Of a stretch of DNA of 64,000 bases, positions 1 through 9,080 are shown one piece after another. The first letter of the stretch is position 1. Each line of letters starts with the position of its first letter. Under the pieces are notes generated by a model, which saw only the letters and a program-made list of their open reading frames with translations, was not told the DNA's origin and searched no databases. The position numbers and the translations under genes are program-made. Where the stretch lies: NCBI GenBank assembly GCA_040401595.1, contig JBBAOE010000017.1:1-64000 (forward strand), given 5' to 3'. This DNA comes from RFPW01 sp040401595. Its GTDB lineage: Bacteria; Pseudomonadota; Gammaproteobacteria; Burkholderiales; Burkholderiaceae_E.

Positions 1-455
1 AACTCTCCGCAGTCATCGAGTGCGCGGATGCCGCCCATGGCCTGGGAGGACATATTTGCGCCGACGGCGGCTGCACCGTCCCTGGTGATCTGGCCAAAGC
101 CTTTGGCGCTGGTGCTGATTTCGTCATGCTGGGCGGCATGCTGGCGGGCCACGAGGAATGCGCGGGCGCCGTCATCGAGGACGATGACGGTCAGCGCTAC
201 AAATCGTTCTACGGCATGAGTTCGCGCACGGCCATGGAAAGCCATTCGGGTGGGGTGGCTGACTATCGTGCCCCCGAAGGCAAGGAAGTCCGCGTACCCC
301 TGCGGGGCCCGGTGACCGCCACTGCTCAGGAAATTCTGGGGGGTGTACGCTCGGCCTGCACCTACGTCGGCGCACGGCGCTTGAAGGAGCTCTCCAAGCG
401 AACCACCTTCGTGCGGGTGACCCAGCAAATCAACGAAGTGTTCGGCAAGGGCTAA
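1..455 (+). CDS. guaC: GMP reductase, 3' part (5' truncated by window edge)
   Basis: GMP reductase converts GMP to IMP using NADPH in purine salvage. The reading frame is already open at base 3 and ends at the TAA at 453-455, so only about the last 150 residues are present. The visible stretch starts near a CADAAHG segment and contains the TIM-barrel phosphate-binding region (GADFVMLGGM), the flap segment with YGMSS, and a C-terminus with ILGGIRS-like, CTYVGA and RTTFVRVTQQ motifs that match GuaC rather than IMP dehydrogenase (no CBS domains, short C-terminal tail). The gene begins outside the window. The call is firm from the motif string; whether the missing N-terminus is intact cannot be seen. 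Confidence 0.93.
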   Translation, partial: LSAVIECADAAHGLGGHICADGGCTVPGDLAKAFGAGADFVMLGGMLAGHEECAGAVIEDDDGQRYKSFYGMSSRTAMESHSGGVADYRAPEGKEVRVPLRGPVTATAQEILGGVRSACTYVGARRLKELSKRTTFVRVTQQINEVFGKG

Positions 456-477
456 GACCCGGGCAATCGGATCCAAC

Positions 478-549
478 GCACTCTAAGCACCTAACGCACT
501 TCAGGCACTTCAGGCACTTCAGTCACTTCAGTCACCTAAGGCACCAAGG
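478..549. repeat. 9-bp tandem repeat, about 8 units
   Basis: Eight consecutive 9-base units fill the spacer between guaC and the adenosyltransferase gene. The three central units at 496-522 are identical (GCACTTCAG), the next is TCACTTCAG, and the outer units drift (GCACTCTAA, GCACCTAAC, TCACCTAAG, GCACCAAGG). The array ends five bases before the ATG at 555, and the last unit supplies the AAGGA-like ribosome binding sequence. Unit identity decays from the centre outward, as expected of a slippage-grown minisatellite. It may vary in copy number between strains. Confidence 0.85.
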
Positions 550-554
550 ACATC

Positions 555-1106
555 ATGGGGTTTCGGCTCAGCACCATTGCCACTCGAACCGGTGACGATG
601 GCACCACCGGACTTGGCGATGGCAGCCGGGTCGCAAAAGACTCGGCGCGCGTCGCCGCGATGGGGGATGTCGATGAACTCAACTCGACACTCGGACTCCT
701 GCGCTGCGAAGCCTTGCCTGCCGCAATCGATTTGCTTCTGAATCATATTCAGAACGATCTGTTTGACCTCGGCGGCGAGCTCAGCATCCCGGGCTTCACC
801 CTGCTGGCGCCGGAACGGGTACTCGCGCTCGACCAGGCGCTTGCCGATTACAATGCGGACCTCCCGCGTCTGCAGGAATTCATCCTGCCCGGTGGCAGCC
901 GCAGTGCGGCAATTGCCCATGTGGCGCGCACCATCTGCCGTCGCGCCGAACGCAGCGTGATCACGATCGGCGCGCACGAACAGGGCGCGGTGCGCCCCCT
1001 CTGCCAGCAATACCTCAACCGCCTGAGCGACCTGCTCTTTGTTCTCGCCAGAACACTGAACCGGGTGCAGGGCGGTGGCGATGTGCTGTGGTCGCGCGAG
1101 CGCTAG
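555..1106 (+). CDS. PduO-type cob(I)alamin adenosyltransferase
   Basis: This enzyme transfers the adenosyl group of ATP to cob(I)alamin or cob(I)yrinic acid a,c-diamide to make adenosylcobalamin. The 183-residue protein has the PduO/MMAB features: N-terminal IATRTGDDGTTGLGDGSR (ATP-binding TRTGDxGTTxL), the VDELNS segment near residues 38-43, and the C-terminal CRRAER motif with the active-site arginines near residue 133, followed by QQYLNRLSDLLFVLAR. The start at 555 is preceded by AAGGA at about nine bases and gives a normal N-terminus. It stands alone on the plus strand; the 9-bp repeat array abuts its ribosome binding site, so repeat number could alter expression (inference). Confidence 0.93.
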   Translation: MGFRLSTIATRTGDDGTTGLGDGSRVAKDSARVAAMGDVDELNSTLGLLRCEALPAAIDLLLNHIQNDLFDLGGELSIPGFTLLAPERVLALDQALADYNADLPRLQEFILPGGSRSAAIAHVARTICRRAERSVITIGAHEQGAVRPLCQQYLNRLSDLLFVLARTLNRVQGGGDVLWSRER

Positions 1107-1166
1107 CAGGCTCATCCCATCTCCCGCCAGCCTGTCTTCGACCAGCAAACCCCTCCGGGCGTACGC

Positions 1167-1925
1167 ATGCCAACGCTTTATATCGCTAACAAGAACTATT
1201 CGTCCTGGTCCTTGCGGGTCTGGGTGTTAATGCGTGAACTCGGGATCGACTTCGACGAACGATTGGTCCCTTTTGTGCCAGCTGACCAGACGAGTCCGTT
1301 CCGGGCATTTTCGCCAACCAGCAGGGTCCCATGTCTCGTCGAGGCCCACGGTCCCCTCGGCCCCTCCGGCCTCGCCGGCCTCGCCGGCGCGCCGGGGAAC
1401 GAATCCGGGCTTGGCCTGACCACGATCTGGGATTCGCTGGCCATTACCGAGTATCTGGCTGAACATCACCCAGCGGTGTGGCCAGCCCAAGCCGGTGCGC
1501 GTCATTGGGCCCGCTGCGCGAGCGCCGAGATGCATTCCGGATTCCAGACCCTGCGCCAAGTCTGCACGATGAATTGCGGCGTGCGCGTGCAACTGGCGAC
1601 GATCACCGACGGACTTCGAAGCGATCTGGAACGCATCGATACCCTCTGGTGTGAGGGCCTCGATCGGTTCGGCGGGCCGTTCCTTGCCGGACCCGCGTTC
1701 ACCGCGGTCGACGCATTTTTCTGCCCGGTTGCATTCCGGATCCAATCCTATGGCTTGCAGTTGAGCCCGCCGGCTATGTCCTATGCTCAACGGCTTCTGA
1801 CGCTACCGTCGATGCGCAGCTGGTACGAGGCGGCGCTGACAGAGCCCTGGCGCGAGGAAGGCCATGAGCTCGACATGCGCCGCAGCGGCGCCGTTCAACA
1901 GGACCTTCGGCGCTCCCCGCCCTAG
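1167..1925 (+). CDS. Glutathione S-transferase family protein
   Basis: A cytosolic GST-fold protein of 252 residues. The N-terminal thioredoxin-like domain begins LYIANKNYSSWSLRVWVLM, with the Ser-rich active-site region typical of bacterial GSTs, and shows the cis-proline segment SRVPCLVEA near residues 52-60 and WDSLAITEYLAE near 88-98. The all-helical C-terminal domain follows (SAEMHSGFQTLR, FLAGPAFTAVDAFFCPVAFR). An unusual Gly/Ala/Pro/Leu-rich insert (about residues 61-84, including GLAGLAG) lies between the cis-Pro strand and the ITEYL helix, where close relatives usually have only a few residues; its DNA contains a small GGCCTCGCC duplication. The substrate is unknown. It lies about 60 bases downstream of the adenosyltransferase gene and may be co-transcribed with it. 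Confidence 0.88.
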   Translation: MPTLYIANKNYSSWSLRVWVLMRELGIDFDERLVPFVPADQTSPFRAFSPTSRVPCLVEAHGPLGPSGLAGLAGAPGNESGLGLTTIWDSLAITEYLAEHHPAVWPAQAGARHWARCASAEMHSGFQTLRQVCTMNCGVRVQLATITDGLRSDLERIDTLWCEGLDRFGGPFLAGPAFTAVDAFFCPVAFRIQSYGLQLSPPAMSYAQRLLTLPSMRSWYEAALTEPWREEGHELDMRRSGAVQQDLRRSPP

Positions 1926-1958
1926 CCCCTCGGGCCGTTCAGTTGACCCGCACCAGGT

Positions 1959-4900
1959 TCAGTTGACGCTCACCAGATTGTCATTGGAATTGCGATCAAT
2001 CCGGACATTAAAAGGATCGATTCCCAAAAAGGTCGGCGCCTGATCGGTCACAAAACTAACCTCCTGCTTGCCGGAGCGCAATCTGCGCCGCTCGAGCAGC
2101 AACATCGATTGGGGTCGGTAGCCCTTCTTGCCAGGCTCCGCAGTGAACGCGCCAACATCGAATGACTCATCCAACGCAGCCTCGGTCTCCTTGCCCTTGC
2201 CATCGGCATATTGCTTGGTGGCCTCGACCGTGAAACGGACATCAAACCGGCCATCGGCCCGCTTGACCACACGGGCTGCACTCGCCTTCAGATCATAGAG
2301 CGTGATCCTCTCGAAGAGGTCGCTGATGACGGCTTCATGCTGAGCGCCCGCCTCCGCTCTCAACAATCGCAAAAAATCGGTCGAGGATGGATAGGGCGCG
2401 GACTTGAATGCGAACTGCGCCAGCAACTTCTGTAGCGCGCGGTTCACGACGGCCTCGCCCACTTCTTCCTTGAGCGCATACATCGCCAGGGCACCCTTCT
2501 GATAGTGCAGATAGCCCTGATTCTCAACCCGGTTGAGCGGCAACTCTTCGAGCACCTCGCCGCCCCGGCTGCGCAGATACCCGTCAAGCTCGAACTTGAG
2601 AAACTTGCGCAACTGGGCCTTGCCGTAGAGTTTTTCAACCACGAGCAGCGCGCCATATTGCGCGAAGGATTCGCTCAGCAGGGTCATCCCCTGCTTGTTC
2701 GCACCGATGATCTGGTGCGCCCACCATTGATGCGCAATCTCGTGCGCCGTCACATAGGTCACAAGATCAATTTTTTCGTCCTGCTCCGCCTCCTTGAAGT
2801 TCTGGATAAAACCGATCGCTTCGGAATAGGGAACCGTGTTTGCAAACGACTGGGCAAAAGAGGCATAGGCTGGAAATTCCAGAACCCGGAGCTGTCTGAA
2901 CTGGAAGGGTGAGAATTTCTCACTGAAGACCCCCAGACTGACTTTCATCGCCTCGAGCATGCGCTGTACATTTCGATCGTGTGGCGGGTGATGGTAGACC
3001 GCCAGTTCGACCGGCTTGCCATCCGCACCCACCCACTGATCCTTCTTGACGGCATAACGGCCCGACTGGAGCGAGAAAAAGTTCTGGATCGGCGCCTCGG
3101 TTCGAGTGACCAGGACCCGGCGATCGCCAACAACACGATCGCTGACGGTATAGCCCGGCGCGATCGGCGTCTGATCGGCATCGGTGCTCAAGGTGATCTG
3201 GGCCGTGACCCAGTCGCTGTCACGGCGAAGATAGTGGTGAGCATTGGCAGTCTCGTCTTCGAGCACAGCGGGGCGCAACTCCGCCGGCAGGCCGTACTTG
3301 CGGCGCTTGGTCCGATCCTCGAGCAAACCCTGCCGACTGAATCCGATCATCGGGGTGACTTCAAAATTGTTAATGAAGCTGCCATTGCCCACGATCCCGC
3401 TGATCGAGCGATCATTTACGAATCCTCGCTGTTCCAGTACGGTCGTGAATCCGACGGTACGCTGCTCGCCAGCTTGCATTGGCACGGTCAGCCGATAGAT
3501 CCGATACCCCATCCGCGGATATTCGTGTTCGAGCGTCGCGTCCGGGAGCGTGATCTGTTCCATCCGCAGGTCTGGATCCCAGTGCAGATGAATCGTCTCA
3601 AGCGCTGCCCCAGTCCGATTTTCGAGCAGATAGCTGCCACGCGTTTCGGCGCGAATCTGTCGCGGAAAGAGGGCCACATCGAGCGCAACATGAACAATCG
3701 TTGGTTGCGGAAGGGTTTCAAACGGAAGCAGCGTTTTTTCAACGTCAGCCTTGAGCGCCTCGATTTCGTCTTTTGTTTCGTAATTATTAATGATATTAGT
3801 ATTATAAAAGATCCATCCGCCCAGGCCGATCCAGGCCGAAGCTGCAACAACCAGTGCAGCCCCCGCAGACCCATGAAGGCGGATTCGCAAGCGCTTCAGA
3901 CGCGGACCGAGTTCCGTCTGTACGCCTCGTCGCCAGAGGAGATGGGCAAACACCAGCAGGATCGAAGCAAACGCCAGCCAATAGGCCTGGTGCCACGCCC
4001 GACCGATCCAGAAATGCCCCATGGCATTCATATCCGAGAGCGGTACCGAGGCCGTCCCACCATAGAGGTAGAGATTGTGGTCAAAGCCGATCATCTCGAG
4101 GACGATGCTGCCCACGAAATAGGTCAGCATCACGGCCCATCCCATGAATTTGTTGGGAACAAGAGCCTGCACAAACACCGCCAGAATGGCGAGTAATCCC
4201 GCTTCGATCATGCTCGGCAGCAGGAACCAGAGCACATAGCCCGACAGCTCGATCTGGGTATATCCGTGCCAGGCCTGGAACGCGATCCCACCCAATGCGG
4301 CGGCCGAGTACGTGGCGAAGAGCACCCCCCCGATTGCCAGCACCTTGGGCAGCATAAATGCCCAGTCGGGTGCGGCGGTCGCATCGACAATCTCGTGCAT
4401 TCGCCGCTCTCGATCCCGCCAGACGAGTTCGCCGGCGTAGAAGATCGCAATGATGATCGCGAACAAGTTGAACGCGCCGTTCAAGCTGTCAACCACCGCG
4501 CGCGTGACCGGCCAGTAACTCACGCCCCGTTGCGCTACCGTACTGCTAAGGGCGCCCAAGGCATTGAAAAGGCCCAACACGAGAAGCACCGTAAAGGCCG
4601 GGCTGCGAACGACAAATGCCATGTCAAATCGAACCAGGGCCCCGAACTGGGCCAGGGCCGCGACGCCGTGAGCAGAGCTCGCGCCGCCCGGGATCCCGGT
4701 GCGGCGAGGCAGAAACCGTGATGGAGCGGCGCTCGAAAATCGTTGTCCAGGTGCAGCCTTGGCGGTTTCGTTGCGTCTCTGATCGTCCGCTGCTCGAGAA
4801 GCCCGCGCGCCCCCGCCCTCGAAACGAAACAACCAGAACGCCAGCGCGAACATGGCGGCACCAATACCCAGCCACAGCAACCGGTTATAAAGCAGCAGCC

Positions 4901-5606
4901 CTTCGAACTCGGGCAACCGGGTGTTGCGCTCAGCTGCGGTCCAGTAGCGGGTGATCTGACTGAGTGCACTCATGCCAAACGGATCGGTCCAGGCCGACAA
5001 CGCATCCCAGGAAGGATCCTTGAGCAGGATGCGTGACATCACAAAGAGCACCAGGAAGACGATGACGCCAATGAAGGTCCACATCATGGATCGGGTGGCC
5101 GTTGCCAATGCGAAAAAGCCGCCTGCCATGACGGCCAGCGTCGGCAGGCCGAACAGCAACAGTGCATAGGCATAGTGGCCCAGTCGCAAGGGGCCAAGGG
5201 TTTCGGCATCGATCCAAGGCATCAAGCTGCCCACCAGCATGCCAAGTGGAACCGCAGCAGTGACCAGAAAGGCGACTAGAAAGGCGCCGGCAAAGCGTCC
5301 CAGCAGATAGTCGGTCTTGCTCAGGCGGGTACTGCGCACCAAGGGGGAAAACCCGGTTTCCTCGTCACGGATCACCACGTTGGCCACGAAGGCGGTGATC
5401 ACGAAAATTGCAAGGACATTGAGAGTGCCAACCGTCTGCAGGATCGCGAAGGGCGCGTTGACATGAACATTGCCCCCGGCGCCGATATGGATGTTCTCCG
5501 AGGTCACGCTGCCAAACGCGAACAGGAAAAACAAAATCGCAGCAATCGCAAAGAGCGGCGAGCGCAGCTGATACTGGATTTCAAAACGAGCGATCTGGGA
5601 AAACAT
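1959..5606 (-). CDS. ABC-2 type permease fused to M1-family (gluzincin) peptidase
   Basis: A polytopic inner-membrane protein of about 1215 residues. Two blocks of hydrophobic segments (about residues 15-265 and 325-605) resemble two ABC-2 permease halves. The remaining C-terminal half is soluble and carries a gluzincin zinc site, HEIAHQWWAH near residue 955 followed by LLSESFAQYGAL. The spacing is HExxH-x19-E, one residue longer than the classical M1 family, and no GAMEN exopeptidase motif is obvious. I chose the ATG at 5606 over one 27 bases upstream because it starts directly at the hydrophobic FEIQYQLRSPLF segment and has TAGG about eight bases before it. The ABC ATPase gene lies 65 bases upstream on the same strand. 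The likely arrangement is a transporter with an attached periplasmic aminopeptidase-like domain; the substrate is unknown. Confidence 0.85.
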   Translation of the reverse strand: MFSQIARFEIQYQLRSPLFAIAAILFFLFAFGSVTSENIHIGAGGNVHVNAPFAILQTVGTLNVLAIFVITAFVANVVIRDEETGFSPLVRSTRLSKTDYLLGRFAGAFLVAFLVTAAVPLGMLVGSLMPWIDAETLGPLRLGHYAYALLLFGLPTLAVMAGGFFALATATRSMMWTFIGVIVFLVLFVMSRILLKDPSWDALSAWTDPFGMSALSQITRYWTAAERNTRLPEFEGLLLYNRLLWLGIGAAMFALAFWLFRFEGGGARASRAADDQRRNETAKAAPGQRFSSAAPSRFLPRRTGIPGGASSAHGVAALAQFGALVRFDMAFVVRSPAFTVLLVLGLFNALGALSSTVAQRGVSYWPVTRAVVDSLNGAFNLFAIIIAIFYAGELVWRDRERRMHEIVDATAAPDWAFMLPKVLAIGGVLFATYSAAALGGIAFQAWHGYTQIELSGYVLWFLLPSMIEAGLLAILAVFVQALVPNKFMGWAVMLTYFVGSIVLEMIGFDHNLYLYGGTASVPLSDMNAMGHFWIGRAWHQAYWLAFASILLVFAHLLWRRGVQTELGPRLKRLRIRLHGSAGAALVVAASAWIGLGGWIFYNTNIINNYETKDEIEALKADVEKTLLPFETLPQPTIVHVALDVALFPRQIRAETRGSYLLENRTGAALETIHLHWDPDLRMEQITLPDATLEHEYPRMGYRIYRLTVPMQAGEQRTVGFTTVLEQRGFVNDRSISGIVGNGSFINNFEVTPMIGFSRQGLLEDRTKRRKYGLPAELRPAVLEDETANAHHYLRRDSDWVTAQITLSTDADQTPIAPGYTVSDRVVGDRRVLVTRTEAPIQNFFSLQSGRYAVKKDQWVGADGKPVELAVYHHPPHDRNVQRMLEAMKVSLGVFSEKFSPFQFRQLRVLEFPAYASFAQSFANTVPYSEAIGFIQNFKEAEQDEKIDLVTYVTAHEIAHQWWAHQIIGANKQGMTLLSESFAQYGALLVVEKLYGKAQLRKFLKFELDGYLRSRGGEVLEELPLNRVENQGYLHYQKGALAMYALKEEVGEAVVNRALQKLLAQFAFKSAPYPSSTDFLRLLRAEAGAQHEAVISDLFERITLYDLKASAARVVKRADGRFDVRFTVEATKQYADGKGKETEAALDESFDVGAFTAEPGKKGYRPQSMLLLERRRLRSGKQEVSFVTDQAPTFLGIDPFNVRIDRNSNDNLVSVN

Positions 5607-5671
5607 AAAACAACCTACCGTGGCAACGGGCACCGAAACATGATCACTGGACCCAAGGCGTGACGCATGGG

Positions 5672-6601
5672 TCAGGCGACGGCCCCGCCGGCTTGGGCGG
5701 GCGCGGGCATAGCCCCTACCGACGCAGCGCCCACACGGGACGAAGTCAAGGTGGCGAAGTAGAGGTCCTCCAATCCGCCGTCAATTTGCTCAAACCCGGC
5801 CCCGGGTGAGGATTGCGCCAACACATGGATCACCGTTCGCCCCGCGCGCAAGCGATGCGCGATGACCATCATGTCCGCCTGGAACGCAGACAGTTCGCCC
5901 GATTCGATCGCACGGCGCCAAACCCGCCCCTTCAAGGTGTCGACCAGCTGAGCTGGCGAGCCTTCCAGGGTGATACGCCCGCTCACCAGGATCGCCATCC
6001 GGGGACAAAGATCAGCAACATCCTCGACGATGTGCGTCGACAGGATGACGACCACCTGCTCGCCAATCTCCACCAGCAGATTATTGAACCGGTTACGCTC
6101 CTCAGGATCCAGACCTGCGGTCGGTTCATCGACGATGATCAAGGCGGGGTTGCCGATCAGTGCCTGCGCGATGCCGAAGCGTTGCCGCATGCCGCCTGAA
6201 AATCCGGCAACCGCTTTTTTTCGGACATCCCACAGATTAACTTGGGCCAGCAGCGTTTCAACGACCTCCCGCCGTTCCCCGCGCGCCGCGACGCCCTTGA
6301 GTACCGCAAGGTGATCGAGCAGATCGTAGGCCGACACCCGGGGGTAGACACCAAAGTCCTGAGGCAGGTACCCCAATGTGGCGCGTAACTGTTCGGGCTC
6401 GCGCAACACGTCAATCTCGCCGAACTGGATGCTGCCCGCGCTCGGTGTCTGCAGGGTCGCGATGCAGCGCATGAGGGTTGACTTACCCGCTCCATTGGGT
6501 CCCAGGAGGCCAAACATGCCCTTGGGGATTTCCAGGTTGATGTCGTCCAGCGCTCGGGTGCCATTCGCGTAAACGTGAGAAACGTTTCTGAGTCTTAGCA
6601 T
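5672..6601 (-). CDS. ABC transporter ATP-binding protein
   Basis: A 309-residue cytoplasmic ATPase subunit. Walker A (GPNGAGKST, about residue 35), Q-loop (YLPQDFG), signature (FSGGMRQR), Walker B with D-loop (ALIIVDEPTAGLDPEE) and the switch histidine (LSTHIVEDV) are all intact. The C-terminal 90 residues after the ATPase core resemble the regulatory tail of CcmA/NatA-type exporters. It is the first gene of a two-gene minus-strand unit with the permease/M1 fusion, 65 bases downstream, and is very probably its energy-coupling partner. The MFS gene starts divergently about 137 bases away. Confidence 0.92.
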   Translation of the reverse strand: MLRLRNVSHVYANGTRALDDINLEIPKGMFGLLGPNGAGKSTLMRCIATLQTPSAGSIQFGEIDVLREPEQLRATLGYLPQDFGVYPRVSAYDLLDHLAVLKGVAARGERREVVETLLAQVNLWDVRKKAVAGFSGGMRQRFGIAQALIGNPALIIVDEPTAGLDPEERNRFNNLLVEIGEQVVVILSTHIVEDVADLCPRMAILVSGRITLEGSPAQLVDTLKGRVWRRAIESGELSAFQADMMVIAHRLRAGRTVIHVLAQSSPGAGFEQIDGGLEDLYFATLTSSRVGAASVGAMPAPAQAGGAVA

Positions 6602-6738
6602 GAGAGGCTCTGCGTTGATAGAAAAATGGCGGGGATGGGTGCCGCAGGCCGGCGGCGAGTGCGCTCACGGTTATGATACGGACATACTGGCGACGCTCGC
6701 CCCCGCTTCAGAAAAACGAAAAAATCGAGACATCGGCC

Positions 6739-7950
6739 ATGTTCAAAACCCTGAAGTCATCGGGCGCACTGACCATTACGCTGTGCGCGGCGGGGATCCT
6801 GATGATCACGATGGGAACCCGGCAATCGCTCGGCTTGTTTTTGTCGCCGATGAACTCATCGACTGGCTTGGGTGTCGTGACACTCAGCCTCGCCCTGGCC
6901 ATCGGACAATTTGTCTGGGGTCTGGCACAACCCATCGCGGGCGCCATTGCAGACCGCTGGGGGTCACGATACGTGTTGTTCGGCGCAATCCTGATCTCCG
7001 CAGTCGGGTTGACCTTGACGCCCTTCATGACCACTGGGTTCGGGCTGGGCATCACCCAGGGCATTCTCTTCGCGGGAGGCGCCGGCGCAGCGAGCTTTTC
7101 CATCCTGATGGGTGCGGCCGCCAAACAGGTCCCGGCGGAAGCACGCGCGGCCGCTTCCGGCGTCATCAATGCGGGCGCATCGGTCGGACAGTTCGTCCTC
7201 ACGCCCGTGATCCAACGACTGATTCAGTCGCTTGGCTGGATGGGAGCGATGTGGTCGACCGTCGCACTCCTCGCCCTGGCGATTCCCCTGGTCAATCGTC
7301 TCTCCCCAGCCAAAGTCAGCGCCGATCCGGTCCCCGTGTCAGGGTCCGACTTGCGCCAGGCAGTCGCCGAAGCATTTCAGAGCCCCAGCTATGGACTGTT
7401 GCACTTGGGGTTTTTTACCTGCGGTTTTCATATCGCATTTCTGGTCACTCATCTGCCTGGCGAAGTTGACCTGTGCGGACTGCCCGCTTCGGTTGCCAGT
7501 TGGTCGCTCGCCTTGATCGGGCTTGCCAATATCTTTGGCGGACTCTACGCGAGTCATTTGATCAGCCGCTTTCGCAGCAAGAACGTACTCGCTGCGATGT
7601 ACGCCTCGCGAGCCCTCTGTGTCCTGCTGTACCTGGTTGCGCCCAAGACCGAGTGGACCTTCTATCTGTTTGGTATCAGCCTCGGGGCGACCTGGTTAGC
7701 GACCGTGCCACCAACGGCGTCCATTGTCGGCAAACTCTTCGGAACCCGCTTTCTGGCGACCCTCTTTGGCATGACCCTGGTATCCCATCAGATCGGCGGT
7801 TTTCTGGGCGCGTGGCTCGGCGGGCTCGCACTCGACCATCTCGGCAGCTTTCAATGGATGTGGTACGCCGATGCGGCCCTGGCCGCATTTGCCGCACTGG
7901 TCAACCTCCCCATTCGCGAAGCCCCGATGACCAGAGCGGCCATCGCCTGA
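6739..7950 (+). CDS. MFS transporter
   Basis: A 12-helix major facilitator of about 403 residues. Visible features include the N-terminal helix GALTITLCAAGILMITMG, the loop 2-3 signature-like GAIADRWGSRYVLFGA (motif A), paired six-helix halves separated by a polar loop near residues 190-210 (LSPAKVSADPVPVSG), and HLISRFRSKNVLAA as the second-half equivalent of motif A. It resembles the CynX/oxalate-formate antiporter-like branch of small organic anion carriers, but the substrate cannot be deduced. I chose the ATG at 6739; an in-frame ATG at 6673 would add a polar, charged 22-residue extension atypical for the family. It ends 5 bases before the convergent aroG stop, with no terminator visible. 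Confidence 0.88.
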   Translation: MFKTLKSSGALTITLCAAGILMITMGTRQSLGLFLSPMNSSTGLGVVTLSLALAIGQFVWGLAQPIAGAIADRWGSRYVLFGAILISAVGLTLTPFMTTGFGLGITQGILFAGGAGAASFSILMGAAAKQVPAEARAAASGVINAGASVGQFVLTPVIQRLIQSLGWMGAMWSTVALLALAIPLVNRLSPAKVSADPVPVSGSDLRQAVAEAFQSPSYGLLHLGFFTCGFHIAFLVTHLPGEVDLCGLPASVASWSLALIGLANIFGGLYASHLISRFRSKNVLAAMYASRALCVLLYLVAPKTEWTFYLFGISLGATWLATVPPTASIVGKLFGTRFLATLFGMTLVSHQIGGFLGAWLGGLALDHLGSFQWMWYADAALAAFAALVNLPIREAPMTRAAIA

Positions 7951-7955
7951 CGCCC

Positions 7956-9023
7956 TTATTCCCCACGCGCCAGGCGGCGCTTGCGGACCGCAGCTGCAAG
8001 CGTCTCCAAGAGCGGCAGGCTGTCTTCCCACGAAATACAACCATCGGTGATGCTTTGGCCATAGGTCAAGGGCTGGCCTGCGACCAGATCCTGACGCCCC
8101 GCCACCAGATGACTCTCGATCATCATGCCGAAAATACGCTCGTCGCCGCCCGCCACCTGGGCCGCCACATCCTGCGTGACCGGGATCTGGTTTTCCGGCT
8201 TCTTCTGACTATTCCCATGACTTGCATCAATCATCAATCGGCAGGCCACATTGACCGCGGATGATTCGCGACAGGCCGCGTCAACACTGATCGCGTCATA
8301 ATTTGGAACCTTACCGCCACGGAGAATGACGTGGCAGTCTTCATTACCCAGCGTGCGCACGATGGCGGAGTGCCCGCCCTTGGTGACCGAGAGGAAATGA
8401 TGCGGCTGGCTGGCTGAGCGGATGGCGTCGAGTGCGATGCGCAGGTTGCCATCGGTACCATTTTTGAACCCGACCGGGCACGATAGCCCTGAGGCGAGTT
8501 CGCGGTGGATTTGGGATTCGGTCGTCCGTGCTCCGATCGCACCCCAGGACACCAGATCCGCAATGTATTGGGGGGTGATCATGTCGAGGAACTCCACCCC
8601 GGCGGGCAGTCCCAGCGCGTTGATTTCAAGGAGTACTTCGCGCCCGAGCCGAAGGCCACGATTGATATCGAAGCTGCCATCAAGCGACGGGTCATTGATC
8701 AACCCCTTCCAGCCGACTGTTGTGCGGGGCTTTTCGAAATACACCCGCATGATGATCTCGAGTTCGCCGGCAAAGCGGTGCCGCTGCTCGACCAGGCGTC
8801 GGGCGTATTCGATTGCCGCCTTGGGATCGTGGATCGAGCAGGGTCCGATCACGACCACCAGCCGATCGTCCATGCCGTGCAGGATGCGGTGAACCGCGTC
8901 GCGAGCGTTGGCCGTCGTGCGCGCGACAGCTTCACTGACCGGGAATTCACGTAACAGGTGGGAGGGCGGCGAAAGTTCCAAGATTTCACGGATCCGAAGA
9001 TCGTCGGTAGCGGGGGTTGTCAT
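7956..9023 (-). CDS. aroG: 3-deoxy-7-phosphoheptulonate synthase, class I (AroG/AroF/AroH family)
   Basis: DAHP synthase condenses phosphoenolpyruvate and erythrose 4-phosphate, the committed step of the shikimate pathway. The 355-residue protein matches the class I AroG family: GPCSIHDP near residue 58, the KPRTTVGWKGLINDP segment near 97-111, GARTTESQIHRELASGLSCPVGFKNGTDG around 180-208, and the IDASHGNSQK metal-binding region near 265. The N-terminal extension (residues 1-50), which carries the allosteric site in relatives, is present. Which aromatic amino acid inhibits it cannot be judged. The gene is preceded by a leader peptide and terminator-type hairpin (separate entries), implying attenuation by charged aromatic tRNA levels. 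matB lies upstream on the same strand. Confidence 0.95.
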   Translation of the reverse strand: MTTPATDDLRIREILELSPPSHLLREFPVSEAVARTTANARDAVHRILHGMDDRLVVVIGPCSIHDPKAAIEYARRLVEQRHRFAGELEIIMRVYFEKPRTTVGWKGLINDPSLDGSFDINRGLRLGREVLLEINALGLPAGVEFLDMITPQYIADLVSWGAIGARTTESQIHRELASGLSCPVGFKNGTDGNLRIALDAIRSASQPHHFLSVTKGGHSAIVRTLGNEDCHVILRGGKVPNYDAISVDAACRESSAVNVACRLMIDASHGNSQKKPENQIPVTQDVAAQVAGGDERIFGMMIESHLVAGRQDLVAGQPLTYGQSITDGCISWEDSLPLLETLAAAVRKRRLARGE

Positions 9024-9080
9024 GAGGAGGCTCGGGGAATTGTTCGAAATACAGGGCGAATGGTGAAGTTCGATGGATGC

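Noticed and set aside
478..549. CRISPR-like array
   Set aside because: Units are 9 bases with no spacers, so this is a simple tandem repeat. The same applies to 24971-25043.
2979..4196. 405-codon plus-strand open frame inside the permease/M1 gene
   Set aside because: It is antisense to a clear ABC permease and peptidase with an intact zinc motif; composition is basic and random.
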